64,000 nucleotides of DNA from Odobenus rosmarus divergens (GCF_000321225.1 NW_004450464.1:1599567-1663566); one strand, 5' to 3'. Counted from the stretch's first letter, positions 12,046 through 24,830 are shown. The notes: generated by a model from the letters alone, not told the origin. Numbers and translations: made by a program.

Positions 12046-13544
12046 TCTCAGGTGCCTCCTGACTCTTATCCATGGGAACTCCTAATACTCTACATAGCAT
12101 GATATAAAAGCACTGATCTCAGGGGGATGATGTCCCTAAGCTTCAAGCAATTCTTCATGAAATATTATTCTCCAATACCAAATTTTCCATAAAAAAGCAG
12201 CTGTAAAGAATCCAATGTTTTATTTTCTGGAAGGGATTGAAATACAAAGATTTTGTATATCAACAAAATGACAGTTGTATGCCTTTGATAGACTGCCTAG
12301 TGTGAGGTAAGGACTATGTTCTTTTTTAAAAAAAATTGCGTCTCTCAAGGATTTGACTGAATGGACAACAGACTCGGGAAGTATGAACATACCCAAGATT
12401 TCCCTCTGAAATGCTTCTGGGTCTTCAAAAAAAGTGAAAAGATTTCTGGGTCTTTTCTAATGAGGGAGTGTGTCCAGAAAATTTAAGACCTCAAGAGCAA
12501 AGATAGTGCCCTATTCAGCTTTCGCTCTTTCAAATACCGTCCTGAATTTGACACCTGCTGGGTTTTGAATTAAGTTTGGTTGACATGAAACAAAAATCTT
12601 CAGCTGCCTGGTAGAAAGTTCTCAAGGTCCTTTTCTTCTGAATCTTATTCTCCCTTTGACATTTCCAATTTTTATTACAGATAACCACAGTCACTTGGGC
12701 TTAACATTTTGGAGTTTCTATTGGGTCTTGCATATTCTTTTGTCTTTCAAATAAGCATATGCCAAGGATTGTTGCCACTGATTCATGCCTTTCTCTCAAT
12801 TTTATTTCTGCAAATTAAGTCATTCACATATTAACTCACAAGGGATCTGTTATAATGGCCTCCTAGCATCCAAACTCTCCTCTTCCAATTGATAGTTCTG
12901 CCAGAATTGTGTCCTCTTAAAGCAGAGTTTAGACCACATTTCTCTAAGTAGGTTCCCATAACACCCATCTACTAAGATGCTGCATGCAGGGAAATAGATA
13001 TAGAAGAGTGTGTTTAGTAAATAACTTTATAAAATCTAGGTTAAATAAAGTTGAATAGAGTTTGCTTTTTGCCATTGCTATGTTAATATATATTAGAAAT
13101 TTCTAAAAAAGCTTTGCATATGCAAAATTTCTCTAACATATTAAACAAAAGAATCTTTTTTAAGAGGTATTCTTTCAGAATTACCATTGACCAAACTTTC
13201 AGGGATTCCTCCTTATTGATGGAATCATATTCAGGCTTAGAGGATTTTTCTAGTCTGTTCTCGCATCATTTCTTCACAGGTACTTTTTGCTCAGACCTGT
13301 TTGCGTTAATCAACTTGTGAATTCTTCTATTCCACGTCTTGGATCTTACTGTTGGTTTTGCGTGGTATCTCTTGCAACGCACTTCACAGTGTCTCTTTTG
13401 AAAATCTGAAACTCATTTATCATGAATAAGTCCTCCTCTTCTCTGCTGAGATTTACTGAAATTTCCTGGTCCTTACATATCATAGCCAGAAGTTATCTCT
13501 ACACAGAGGGTTTCCATGTAAGGATGGAAGAGTTCTCCTTCAGT
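12046..13544. other. Unassigned unique DNA
   Basis: AT-rich, no coding or RNA signal and no repeat identity that I can support. Confidence 0.45.
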
Positions 13545-13650
13545 GGAATATTTACTATGTACCCAACAAATTACTAGGTATTTACATGTACTATTTTATT
13601 TAATCATCTCATCTATTCAATAAAGAAATATTAATCAACCCACTGTATAG
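13545..13650 (-). repeat. MIR-like SINE fragment
   Basis: 'tttactatgtacccaacaaa', 'taggtatttacatgtactat' and 'tatttaatcatctcat' follow the reverse-complement MIR order (actatgtgccaggcac ... tttacatgtattatctcatttaatcc). Confidence 0.5.
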
Positions 13651-15929
13651 ACTGTAAAGTACTAAGATATATGCAGTTAATGTCATATGTGCAGATTTTC
13701 TCAACTATTACCTAGGGAAGCTGCAATTTAAAGAAAACATAAATACCTCCAAAACTTCCTTGAGTTGCTTATACTATATTCCATATCATTTTGGTTTTAT
13801 TTCTTTTGTAATGTTTAATGTGCTCTACCATGTATCACAGTAATTATAGCTAGAAGCCATTCCCATTATACAGCAAGCTATAGGAAAACAGACACTGTAT
13901 CTCATTAGATGTATACCTATAATTGCATATTATATAGCTGGATACATATTAATTGGAATTTGATCAATTTGGTTATGTTAGCTGCCCTTATGATGTTTTG
14001 TTTGCTTCTGAATGATGTACCATATTTTTCAATTGAAGTTCATGTTAAAATATCTCTGGGAATCAGATTATATTGTATCACCTGTTGTATATATGTCCTC
14101 CCAAATGCCTGTACTGGGCTTCCCATGGACTCTCTTCTTGACACTCTTGCTCTTAGATAAGCTTTAGGATTTCAAGTTTATGAAGGAATTTACTTTAAAA
14201 ATAACAAAAAACACTTCATAGCCTATGTCAGTATACCAAAAAGTGGGAGATTTTCTAAGTCTGTACCAAGTGGACAAAATCAGACAGAGGTTATAAGAAA
14301 GGTCAACAGCAATCCAGAGATAGAACTTTAAAAAGTTAAATGAAAGCATTTTTACATGTACCTTGCTCTGGGAGCAGAAGTTAAGTACCATAAAAAATGG
14401 GTTAGGTATCAAGAAAGTCTCAAAAATTCTTTCTTTTGTAGGCTCGGGCATGACCCTGAGCAGTTAGGCATTGTAGATTGCTCTCTAAATTATCATCTTG
14501 AGAGTAATGTTTGCTTTTAATACATATTTTAATTTAACTGTATTCTGTGACTGATGTTGGCTGCCTCATAGTCACTGAAAATATGAGTGCTTCATTTTTA
14601 TCTTAAAAACTGGGTGTCTTCCAGGGTCAAACTTGGGATGTAAGTCTTATCTCAAAACAGACTAGATTCATCTGAAGAATTTGTACTGACTCCTGGGCAA
14701 GCAGTGCCCTCTTTTTGGTCCATAAACACTAAGGGTGTCTAGAAGCGATTTAGATCATTAAGTAGGTGCTTGATCCTACTCACTCATCAGGAAAAATAAA
14801 GATCAAATGTTGAGAGTCCCCATATTCTCTGGAGAGGCAAATGAAACCCAGATGTTCTCAACTCCTACAAGTTTTGGGATCACACCTTCAAGCTCATGGG
14901 ACAGTATTCCAAAACCCACCACTGTTGACCACAGATCTGTCAGGTTCTTGCCTTCAAACAATTTATGGAAATTTTGAGAAATATATCAGTGGATTAAATT
15001 CTGTTCTTCTTACAGCTTTTGACTTGTCACAGTGATCTTGGCAATATAAGAGTGCTTCATTCTGTGGGTCAACTTTCGCCATCTTAAATCAGACTTCTTT
15101 AGAATGTTACTGTCTTTGTGTCTTTGTCCCAAGTAAAACCATGGGCTTTTCTCTTAGTTCCTCAGAGCAGATTTAATTTCAGGCTCTAATATTGTTATTA
15201 TGTTCTCCAGAGTTTACCTATACCCACAGGAATGCTTTAGATGATGTCTTCCAATTCCCTTTCCCAAGAATTAAAGTATTTTCTATCACTCCCATCTAAC
15301 ATCATCCTCTTCTGTAGCTACAATAACCTGTACAAAAGCAATTTTAAGCAACAAAATAATAGTTACCTTTTCTGTTATTAGCCAGGGAGGCTTATCACCT
15401 CCCTGTCTCAAACCTTTTGATTTTAGATTTAGATAGTTATTTACTCTTCTTCATTCATAAGTCTCATTAATGTGTGTTTTTGCCAAAGAAACAGATTGTC
15501 ACTTCTCCCCATCAGGTTCATTCATTTGTTCAAGAAAACAGTATGTTGAACTCCTTTTCTTTGACAAGGATTTTGAAAATTCAGTGTAGGAGGAATGATG
15601 ACTATGAACCAAGTGATAACATGTATGATTGCAACTAGGTTATATATTATGAAGGAAGGGGATGTGGTACTCTACGACTACCTAACTAACTGAGGAAGTC
15701 ATCCTGGTCTGAAAGATAATTAGGGGTTTATTAGGCAAAAAAGAAAGTGGCACAGCAGAGAGTACCAAAATGCAGAAAAGGGAGAGGAAGAGAAAGAGAA
15801 AGCGAGACAGAGAGCCCAAGTGCCTATAGTATGTGATGAGAAATGTGAAACTAGAAAGACTGAAAGAAAAGCAGTGTGATCTGAGCTCACAGTGCATGGT
15901 GAGGAATGGGTTGGCTGATACTGGAGGTA
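13651..15929. other. Unassigned unique DNA
   Basis: No feature recognised. The minus-strand frames near 15682-16028 overlap a purine-rich stretch ('gaggaagagaaagagaaagc', about 15784-15803) and have no protein-like content. Confidence 0.4.
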
Positions 15930-16690
15930 GACGGGAGTAGGACCACACATGGCCTGGTAGTAGATGATAAATGGTTTATGTCTATCAAAGAAGAATGAAA
16001 AGTCATGCAGGGTTTTAAGTTGAGGCATGCATCAACTAGATTTGCATTTGAAAAAAAAAAAATCCAGTAGACAGTCGGTAGAGTAGATTGCGTGGAAGCT
16101 GAGAAAACCCAAGAAACTATTTAGTGGACTCTAGCAGCCGTTTATAGGAGTACTGTGGACTAGGGTAGTGAAAGAAAGGGGCTAGGTGGGTGTGAAAGCC
16201 GTGGAAGAAGTAAGCTTGTTTGAGTTGATCATTTGGCCCTGAGAAGGCTATGGCAACACGACAGGAATAGCTGCTAGGTGTTTGGCCTACACAACTAGAC
16301 TGATAGTGGTAGAGTTTTCCTCCCAAAAATCAACAGGATAAAACCAATACATGAAAAGGAGCATTAGTTTACTCTTGAATATGTGAAGTTTGGAAAGGTT
16401 TTCAGAGTTGATATCAAGTAGAAAATTGATTTTGCTGGTTTAAACTTCAAAGCAAAAGTCTGAGTTAGAGATATAAACTGTGTCATTATCAACCAATGGC
16501 GAGATACTAGATTTCATAGTTGTGGATGAAATTTTCTAAGGTAATAATATAAAGTGACAAGAGAATTGGGTGTAGGATTGAGCATTGAGGAAGACACCCA
16601 ACTTGTAATATGGCCAATTAGAGAAGGCTCGGCCTCTGCAAGGAGGCAGAAAGATCGACCAAAGATTCAGGTGAATTTAGATTTTCACTG
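15930..16690 (-). mobile_element. L2-type LINE, long antisense ORF2 fragment
   Basis: On the plus strand the order of blocks follows the reverse complement of L2 ORF2: 'agggttttaagttgaggcat', 'gcatttgaaaaaaa..atcc', 'ttataggagtactgtggact' + 'agggtagtg', 'gagttagagatataaactg' (opposite the YADD-SQIYIS segment), 'gagcattgaggaagacaccc' and a final 'ggctcggcctctgcaagg' block. Stops occur in all frames. This is one of the longest old-repeat relics in the window. Confidence 0.6.
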
Positions 16691-16764
16691 CCAGAAAAAA
16701 ACAAGGAACAAAAAAACGGTTTCATCTGTCTACTCATCAGTCTATCTAAACAAATAGTCATATC

Positions 16765-16850
16765 ATGGTTACAATGTTCCATGTACTATTCTAAATTCTT
16801 TACAATTGTTATCTTACTTAATTTGAAATAGTATTCCCCCTATTTCCTAC
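16765..16850 (-). repeat. MIR-like SINE fragment
   Basis: 'ttccatgtactattctaaat', 'tttacaattgttatcttact' and 'tatttcctaccc' follow the reverse MIR pattern of size-of-range, 'ttacatgtattatctcattt' and 'attatccccatttt'. Diverged. Confidence 0.45.
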
Positions 16851-16904
16851 CCCTATCTCTACTTTCCTATGCCAACAGCTTTTGGTCATCTAGGTATAAA
16901 AGTT

Positions 16905-17345
16905 TTAGACATAACTGCAACTGTATTAACTAGGATAAGCTAACTACTATTATAAACAATATCCACATCTCTGTGGCTTATCATAATAAGTTTATGTCTC
17001 ACTATAATATCTAGTGAAGGCAGCTCATAGGGATTTTTATTGAAGAGTCATTTAGGGATGTAGGCTTCTTCCATTATATGACTCCCCCCCTTCTCTATGT
17101 TAATGGAGTTCCCTCTGTTCAGCTAGTGGGTAGGGAATGGGCAAACTTAATCACACAAGAGGTTTTAATGGGATCAGCTTGGAAGTCATCTATAGCAATT
17201 CTTCCCATTTCCCATTAACCAAAACTCAACAACATGGTCACTTAACTGCAAGGGAGGCTGGGAAAAGTGGTTTCACTATGTGTCTAGGAGGGGAAAAATT
17301 AGTTTTAATGACCACAAAATATTATTTCTGCCACAGAAATCTAGC
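16905..17345 (+). repeat. Old interspersed repeat, second copy of the family at 11.7 kb
   Basis: Diagnostic blocks in order: 'taggataagctaactactat', 'ctctgtggcttatcataat', 'ggatgtaggcttcttccatt', 'ggttttaatgggatcagctt', 'cccattaaccaaaactcaac' and 'taactgcaagggaggctggg'. The last is a hallmark ('aactgcaagggaggctgggaaatgtag') of a mammal-wide repeat that I recall but do not name. An 87-codon frame (17137-17400) runs through it by chance. Confidence 0.55.
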
Positions 17346-19604
17346 CGAAGTTAAAAAACCTTGTAACAAAAGTATGTTTATTTGTTTTTATTTTTCTTAA
17401 ACCGTGCAGTCTTATTACAGAAATCAGTTCATCACATAAGGGGGTGCACCCAGCATGTTCCATTGTCTAGAGAAAATAGAAAACAAACACTTATCTCATT
17501 ACTTTAGGACTTTCTTTGCTCCAGAATCTCAAATAATACCATAGATGTCTCTCCTGCAGTTGGCTCAGTTTTCTTAGAAATGAGACAGAAGGGAACACAT
17601 TTAAGTCATGGAAGTCAATTTATTTGGAAGTCTGCATGCTGTCCTTATGGGACCTGGGGAGCCATCTACTCAGCAGCCTGGGGATGAATTCCATTGCAGC
17701 TTTGACATTTTCCAAGCCAGTAGTCCATTCTACCCTGGGTACCATCAGGACTGTCAAAATTATGCAAATTCAACCACTGGAAGCAAAAGCGTCTTCTATA
17801 CTGCTGATAACTTATCTGCTAAGCACAGTAGTGGAGAACTGCACCACACAGTGTTTCATTAAGCAGATGTGAATGCATTCTGGCTCATTCATTGCTGGCT
17901 TATTCATTTTACCCAGATGTATCTACAACAGAAGCAACACAATACATCTTATCTTCCCTAAACTAAATTACAAATTTTTGGTTATCACTGCTTCTCCATG
18001 ACTATGACGCTTAGCAAACTCAGACAGTTGGGTCAATAATCATGTGACAACCACATCAAGTAAAGGTTCTCCATTGGTTTGAGAGTCCCTCTTTCTCCTA
18101 AGTTATTTTTGTTCAAATATCTTTACTCTGATTAACATAAACGCACTTTGTATGATGGGAGAGAAAAAGTAGTACAACTATTTTTTTTTCAAAATGGTAA
18201 AAATATTTTTTAAAATAAAGATCTATTTTTATGTGAAGTTTATTATTAGATTTAGCTCTGTTTCTACAGAAGAGCAAGTTCAGAAAGGGACAAGCAAGTT
18301 AAAATCTATGGCACAATGTTGAAATCCTCACAGGTAAATGCCTTCATATTGATTTTTTGTATGGGTTTGAAGATCTGTCATGAAGATCTATTGACTTACG
18401 TGGCTTATGATGGAGATTACAGATACTTTTTCCAGATTGTATTTCTTCATACAAGGTTTTACAAAAATATAGCTGGACTTGTTTTGAAAGATACATTAGG
18501 AGAGAAAAAGTGTATTTTCCAAGACTTGATATACAGAAACAGTGGGTTCAGTTCCTGACTTTAGTTCTAAATTGTATGTAGGTTTGTTTAGACTGAACAA
18601 GAGAAACACGTGTAAGTGGAAGTTAGAAAGATAAATCTGGGGGCATGGATGGATAGCCAATACTTGAAAGACCTAGGGGATTGTGATATCTAGGCAAACC
18701 CCAGAGTCTAAGCACCTTCCATTCTTCTACAGTATGAGGGGATGAAGATACAACAGTACTTAGCCATAATCCAACTCCATTATATTAGCTGGATATCTGA
18801 TACTTATTTGGGGTTATTTTGTGAAATAAGAATCCTTGAGACCACTTTGAAATACAGTGGGAATCTCTGGAAACATCTGGAGCAAGCTCAGTCTGGATTA
18901 TCAGCAGCCCAGAGCTCAGGGATCTGTACTAAGTGCCTTATAGCTAAGAATTCTAGTGATTGGTGCCAGTTTACAAAATAGGGGTCATGGCCATTGCCTA
19001 CTGGTCAATATTAAAGGAGTATTGTGTACATAGAAGGTACAGGAATGGAAAATAAAAATTAAAGCATCTCAATTCTTTTTTTAAGAAAGGCACTTAATCC
19101 TTCCATAGTATAGTTTATCTATTTATATAATACTTGCTTCTTCATTCCTTCAGTTTTCTATAAATAGTTGACTACTGTAAACATGTAAAATGTTCATATA
19201 AAATTTAAGTAATTTAATATTGCTATACATTGACCAAAAATTATATAAATAACTTTGCAATGAAAGTTTCCAGTTTTTTAAATAACAATGAAAAAGAATA
19301 TTACTCTACTCAGCTTTCAATTTATTATAAATACACAAAAACATAGTGCCTGTAGCAGTTGAACTCTGAATTTTTTAAATGACTATCATCATTACTTAGA
19401 TGTCACAACATTTTAGGAGTTAAATAAAAATGCAACTATTAGAAAGACCCCTGATTTTTGTCCTTGCCTTTCTGGTAATGCTTATCAATAAATATTTCTA
19501 TAATTGTTCATGATAGAAACTTAGAAACTTGCTTCAAGCAATAAAAATGGAAAAATTTTATTTTAGTGGAGAAACCTGGTAGATACCACTTTAATTGAAC
19601 AAGG
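17346..19604. other. Unassigned unique DNA
   Basis: No repeat or gene recognised. Overlapping frames at 17608-17872 and 18316-18558 have no known domain. 19060-19600 is very AT-rich. Confidence 0.45.
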
Positions 19605-19737
19605 TTAATTTTTATTAACCTTTTATTTTATTTAATTTTTATTTTAATTCCAGGATAGTTAACATGGAGTGTTATGTTGGTTTCAGGTATATGATAGAGT
19701 GATTCAGTAACTCAGTAATTCTCTACATCATTATTAT
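19605..19737 (-). mobile_element. LINE-1 3' terminus scrap
   Basis: T-rich start followed by 'ttaattccaggatagttaac', 'ggagtgttatgttggtttca' and 'gattcagtaactcagtaatt'. This is the reverse complement of a carnivore L1 3' UTR end. Only the last ~130 bp is present, consistent with severe 5' truncation. Confidence 0.8.
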
Positions 19738-19953
19738 TCCAATACAAAAAGTTAGAAAAAAAGAAATTCTATTAAGAAATGCTGCTATCTTATACAGAAG
19801 AAATTTCTCTGTGTTCATCTTTTATGCAGACTACCTTGTTATGGGATTATGTCTACATATCACTGGCCATGATTCTGACAGTGAATTAAGAACTGACAGC
19901 ATTTATGGACTGGAAGCTATCTCAGAAGTAACTTATTTTAACTCTTTACATAT

Positions 19954-20064
19954 GGGGTGCCTGGGTGGCTCAGTGAGTTAAGCATCTGCCTTTAACGCTG
20001 GTCATGATCCCAGGGTCCTGGGATCGGGTCCCACATCAGGCTCCCTGCTCAGTGGGGAGTCTGC
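19954..20064 (+). mobile_element. Carnivore SINE, head only (3' truncated)
   Basis: Head 'ggggtgcctgggtggctcag' and core through 'gctcagtggggagtctgcc', then a sudden stop. The CT-rich segment and A tail are missing. No target-site duplication is visible. As retroposed SINEs normally keep their 3' tail, the loss most likely reflects a later deletion. Confidence 0.93.
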
Positions 20065-20559
20065 CAGACACCACTGCACATCTTACCAATATTAACTATT
20101 TTCATTCCCTAAACAGACCTTTGAGTTAGCTACTTTTCATTGTGCCTGGCATAGAATCATTCATGTTAATTATTTTTAGCACAGGTTTAGGCAGGCAACA
20201 ACCTTATTGGATTTCCATTTTTAAAAGTTCGCTCTGGGATTTTAAAGGCTCCAATGGTTTGAAGGGAAGTGAGATTAGAGACAGAGGTTCTTTCAGAGAC
20301 CCCAGCAGAGGAGACCACTGGTGTATGAGGGTATCAACCAGGGCTTTGTCACTGGAGCTGAAATGGGAGTTAATGGAGATATGGCTGACAGGAATTAATG
20401 ATTTATGGGACACAGGAAATAAGGAAGCCCGAAATGCTCCACCTCTGAAATCAGAAATTCTCAACCTCTCTTTTCTCCTTACAACCTTTCACCCACTGGT
20501 TCTACTACATCTGATTTTTGGCTCTATTTAAACCTCTCATCCCTTAAGGTTTATACGGC
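20065..20559. other. Unassigned DNA with overlapping sense/antisense open frames
   Basis: A plus frame of 129 codons (20142-20531) and a minus frame of 86 codons (20204-20464) overlap. Neither has recognisable content. There may be a weak MIR trace near 20085-20160 ('cattgtgcctggcatagaat'). Confidence 0.35.
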
Positions 20560-21200
20560 CTTATATTATTTCTTTATCCATTCAGCCTAGATGCCATTGT
20601 CTGCCGTTCATCCATTGTTGGCAACATTCTCGACTCCACTATCCTGTTGTTTCCTACCTGACAAACCCTTCTGGGTTAGTGCAGCTCCCTAAACCTGTGC
20701 TCCTAGGAAGTCCTGGAGAACACCATGAAGCCATGCAAATTGGAGCAGATACAGATGTTTGCATCCCATATCTTTTTCTCTCTCCTTTCGGTGAGAACAC
20801 TAAGTGAGCCCCTCTTCTTCTCTGGGGCCAATTCATCCATCTCCACATGCACTGGCCTTATGCATTAACTGTTTTTTGCCATCAGTATTTTCCTATACAG
20901 GGCTTTTTTTTTTTTTTTTTTTTTTCCTTTTTGGACATATTAAAGTTCTCTCTAAGCCCTAATGCAATCTTCCCTCCGCTCTTTATTTCCCATCAATTTT
21001 GAGCCTGTATCTATCTTCCCCTTCCAGCCAAGCTGTTGAATCTTGGTTATGCTATTTTTTCTCAAGATTCTGTCCTAGGTCCTCTCTCTTCTCAGTCTCT
21101 TTGGCATTTCTGGACAACATTCTCCTCCCTGTGGCCTCCCAGGAGGATTGAAAGCTTTACAGGTCTACGCTGGTGCCTCAGAAGTACAAGTGTGGCCACA
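20560..21200 (+). mobile_element. L2-type LINE, sense ORF2 reverse-transcriptase relic
   Basis: Around 21060-21090 the translation reads DSVLGPLSSQSL, matching the L2/CR1 RT block GSVLGPLLFS. Upstream, 'ttctcgactccactatcctg' + 'ttgtttcctacctgac' aligns with the L2 segment between the AFDTVDH and GSVLGPL blocks. A 22-nt T run at 20904-20925 interrupts it. No intact frame remains. Confidence 0.5.
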
Positions 21201-21254
21201 ATAGAATTCTCACATTAGCTCCAATGTTAGTGTGTGGGAAGAGATTGTGTTTTA

Positions 21255-21330
21255 TCCAGGTTTCTGTCTAGTGTCCGGTGCCTGGCTCAGAGTGGGAACT
21301 TGATATACATTTCCTGAATCACTTGAGTAA
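21255..21330 (+). repeat. L2/MIR-type 3' end trace
   Basis: 'gtgtccggtgcctggctcag' followed by a 'cacttgagtaaa' end recalls 'gtgcctggcacatagtagg...'. Short and weak. Confidence 0.3.
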
Positions 21331-21967
21331 AGAAAATAAATAAATTTCAGTGCTAAAGCCCAAGAGTCATAGTCATTTGCAATTTGATTGACAACAGATG
21401 TGATTTGCATGCATATTTTCTGGAACATCTCCTTGGTAAAGCAAGGCAAAGTTATAATCTTAATCTTGTTTAGGTATGTTTTCAACTTCCTCTTTCCTAT
21501 GAGGATTGATTTCATTATGTACCTGACTTTTTAAAGCACCCTTTCTACCCAGAATACTGTGACTATTCTAAAATTTGGTCTCTACCTTTAATTTCAAAAT
21601 AGACTTAATTCTTCTATATCTTTACTTGCTACCTCTCCAGTCATAGTCATTTTATCATTTAACCTGGTGCAAACAGTCCATCAGGTTTCTAACAAGAGGA
21701 CAATGACACAAAAAATGGAAATCTATACCAAGAACAGGTCCTATATCAACCCTTTCTGATTAATTCTCCCTTTCTTCTCAATGTCTAACTCATCCTGACT
21801 GAATCAATCAAAAAGCTATTACTTTCATACTTGGAAGTGTTGCTTTCAAAATCAATAAAAACACAGTTCATTTTTAATATACAATATATTACAAAAGTGA
21901 AAATTCCCATTTACTTGAGGTGGAAATTTATGAAAAAAAATGTATGGTTGTTGGAAATCTTGTTGGC
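21331..21967. other. Unassigned unique DNA
   Basis: No feature recognised. Confidence 0.4.
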
Positions 21968-22000
<33 letters not shown>

Positions 22001-22009
22001 ATATATATT
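21968..22009 (+). repeat. (TA)n microsatellite
   Basis: Interrupted TA dinucleotide run with two 'tta' interruptions. Likely polymorphic and prone to cruciform extrusion. Confidence 0.95.
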
Positions 22010-22849
22010 CATCACAGCCTGTGTATTTTATTTCATTTAAGATTTTCATCACTATTAACTTTATGTATATCGTATGTGCATAATATATGATTTAAAAGAA
22101 ACAATGGGTTGCTTTATGGTGAATTGTTGCTCACATCTTATGCATCTGAATTGTAGGCACAGAATGAGTCAGAATCTTCTGTAGAGCTCTGGCTATAATA
22201 GCTAATTCTGTATTGAAAAATTACATGAGCCATCCAAAGATGTGTGTGAAGTTCTTGAAAACAGCTAGCTGCATAATGATAAATAATCGTATCATTCACT
22301 AATAAGTAATAAATAGAAGCTCTGGCTTCTATTTGAGAATGATGAATTGGATTATACATCTGTACTTAGGAATATCTACTTTCTGATATGCTTCAATCAC
22401 CATTCATCTGTATTTCTGTAGTAATTACGTATGTTTGTAGTAAAGACCATGACTAAAGTCAATTTATGCTTAAGATTCTTTTATCCCTTGTTATTTATTT
22501 CATTTGAAAATATGTAATGTTATGAGATTATATAATCATTTATAAAACAGAGTACTTGCTTAACAGAATACCTCAATATCAGATAATGTCAGTAAAATGA
22601 GCATTATATTGTATAATGCAATTTATTATTTTGGTATGTACTGTATTATTGTATTATTATAACTTTTATTATTGGTCATCTCATGAACTTTCTGTATTCT
22701 TTCTTTGAATGTGATCACATTCATGGAAGAAAAGTTTTTAGATCATCAGAAGTTGACAGTTTTCAACGTAGTATGTGTGCTTAGTATAAGAAAGAATTGA
22801 ATTTGGTATATGGGTGATGAATGAAGTTTTACTGAGTGATGGATAACTG
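22010..22849. other. Unassigned AT-rich DNA
   Basis: Contains short (ATT)n-like text near 22640-22672. No gene or repeat identified. Confidence 0.4.
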
Positions 22850-22955
22850 CTCATTCTGTTAATGGCATTCCATCTATCAGCTACTTTTAATATGGTTGAT
22901 CACAAGATGTTGCTGACTCAATTTTTGTGGATTAACTGAGGTGAAAATGATACCT
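22850..22955 (+). mobile_element. L2-type LINE reverse-transcriptase motif-A relic
   Basis: About 22874-22930 translates as LSATFNMVDHKMLLTQF, closely following the L2/CR1 RT block LSAAFDTVDHSLLLETL. The motif-A aspartate has been replaced by Asn here. Too short for subfamily placement. Confidence 0.5.
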
Positions 22956-24080
22956 GTTTGAAGTTTCCCTAATACAAAATTTCTCCTCTTGGGAGTAGGA
23001 TGGATTATATTATCTGTTGAGATGCTTTTCCATGTGAGTTCTTTACTGTCAACTTTCTTGTTCCCTCAACCATATCTCTTCTGTATTAGATGAAATAGAG
23101 CTTTATATTGTTAAATGATTTTTCCGTGTCATGGAAAATTTATGTCTTCTAATCTGCATTTATTCCTACAAGTTACACGTGGGAAATAACTTAAAAAAAA
23201 AAATAAATAAGGTGGTTCCCTGGTTCTCTGTGGCAGAGTAAGCTCCCTATAGTCCGTCCTTCACATTGATTTCAACTAAAATCTTGAAAATACAATAAAC
23301 AACTAACTGAGGCCTCTGAAAAGTAAGCAGAAGTAGGAGGATTATGAAATGCAGTCAACATTTGGAGAGGCAGCCTATACTGTTGTTTCTTACTGTTTTT
23401 CTCTCAGAACAAAACAAAATCAACAATAACAAAACACTCAGAGAAAATAGATATTATGAGAGAAACAGTAAAACAGTAAAAAACAGGTTGGAATTATCAG
23501 AAAAAGAATAAAAAAGAATTAAATTTAAATGACCAAATTTTAAAAAGGAATAAAACATAACCAAGGAACAAGATACTATATAGTTTCATAATTCATTTGT
23601 TTGCATTTGTTGTGTTTGTATTTATTGACTCTTCTTTAAAAAATTTTTGGATCTCTTTTTTTGGTATATTTCTTCTAAATATTATTAAATTGAGTATTGC
23701 TTTCTAATATTATTAGAAAATGTTTTAAAAATAAATGATCATTTATTTTTGTTGATAGGGCAGATACATTTTTCTAGTCATTAGTTTTACAATTTTACCT
23801 GTATCTTAAATTTCCCCCATTACTCTTAAGACAATATCTAATAGCTCTTCACTATGAGTGACAATAAAATTAGACTAGATGCTATTTCTTAATTTCTCTA
23901 CTACTGCACTATTCAATTTTTGTAACTGGATATTTATTAATACTTTATTTTGTACTGTTTAATATGCTTGTATTATTATGGGTGAATTGTGAACTTTAAA
24001 AATACTGAGTTATTCTCAGCTGTAATATATGAGACAACCAGGGAGCTAATTCTGTCTACATGCTTGTTGGGGCATATGTG
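22956..24080. other. Unassigned AT-rich DNA
   Basis: 23200-23540 is A-rich on the plus strand ('caacaataacaaaacactca') and could be a very old L1 5' or ORF1 scrap, but I cannot show it. The remainder is unrecognised. Confidence 0.35.
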
Positions 24081-24112
24081 CTCTCTCTCTCTTTGTCTCT
24101 CCCCCCCCCCCC
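24081..24112 (+). repeat. (CT)n followed by a C run
   Basis: CT repeat, a short interruption, then twelve C residues. Low-complexity tract. Confidence 0.9.
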
Positions 24113-24334
24113 AATTTTTGAAGTTGGATCATTTGTACATTGTCAGAACTGACAACAAAATGTGTTTTTACATTTTCCACACCATTTTCGCCTTAAATTT
24201 ACAGATGAATGCCTCTCCTAAGGATGAATATTTCTCCGAAGCAGCGCTAGGTTGACTGAAGTTTGTTCTCCAGCTAGTTCCTCAAGAAGATTGTTGGGGA
24301 GTAGAAAATTTTTATTTACCCTTCAGCATTCTTC

Positions 24335-24830
24335 TGGCTGATCTAAGAATTAAATTGACACGAGACAGATTAACAGGTGAAAATCAAATTTAATTACATG
24401 TATATGGAGAATCCACATAAGCCTGAGTTTACCAAAATGGGTAAAATGAGGTACATATGTCATTCTGGACTAAGGGGCAGAGGATAGGGGTCTGGGTCTT
24501 CAAAGGGAAGAAAGGCAACTCATTGGAAGAATGGAAAGAATACATGTTTGGTAAACAAGTGTTTGCTGGGCAGTGCAGAGGACTTTGATCAAATAGGTTT
24601 TGCTAAATTCCTTCCTGTCTACCACAGCTAATTCATATGTTACTGTAATTATGTATGGTGATAGTTCCCTTTTTGGAACAGGTCCTCTATCTAAATGCTT
24701 TTTGGCAACTAGCAGGGAGGAGAAAAAGAAAAACTTGAGTCTTCTGTGTCGTAAAATTAATCAGCTGGAAATAATCTACATGCCAAAGAGATACATTTTG
24801 GGGTAGCAAATTTTGTTACCCTACAAGATT
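24335..24830. repeat. Probable old LTR-like interspersed repeat
   Basis: Blocks in order: 'gacacgagacagattaacag', 'tggagaatccacataagcc', 'gtttgctgggcagtgcagag', 'caaataggttttgctaaatt' with 'cttcctgtctaccacagcta', 'atcagctggaaataatctac' and 'acattttggggtagcaaatt'. The same order occurs in an interspersed repeat of placental mammals that I recall as LTR-like. Family name and strand not assigned. Any coding content is absent. Confidence 0.45.

Noticed and set aside
20142..20531. 129-codon frame with an overlapping antisense frame
   Set aside because: No recognisable domain and no splice context; length fits chance. Codon constraint cannot be tested here.
20904..20925. 22-nt T run as the tail of a processed pseudogene
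   Set aside because: No target-site duplication and no recognisable gene-derived sequence on either side.
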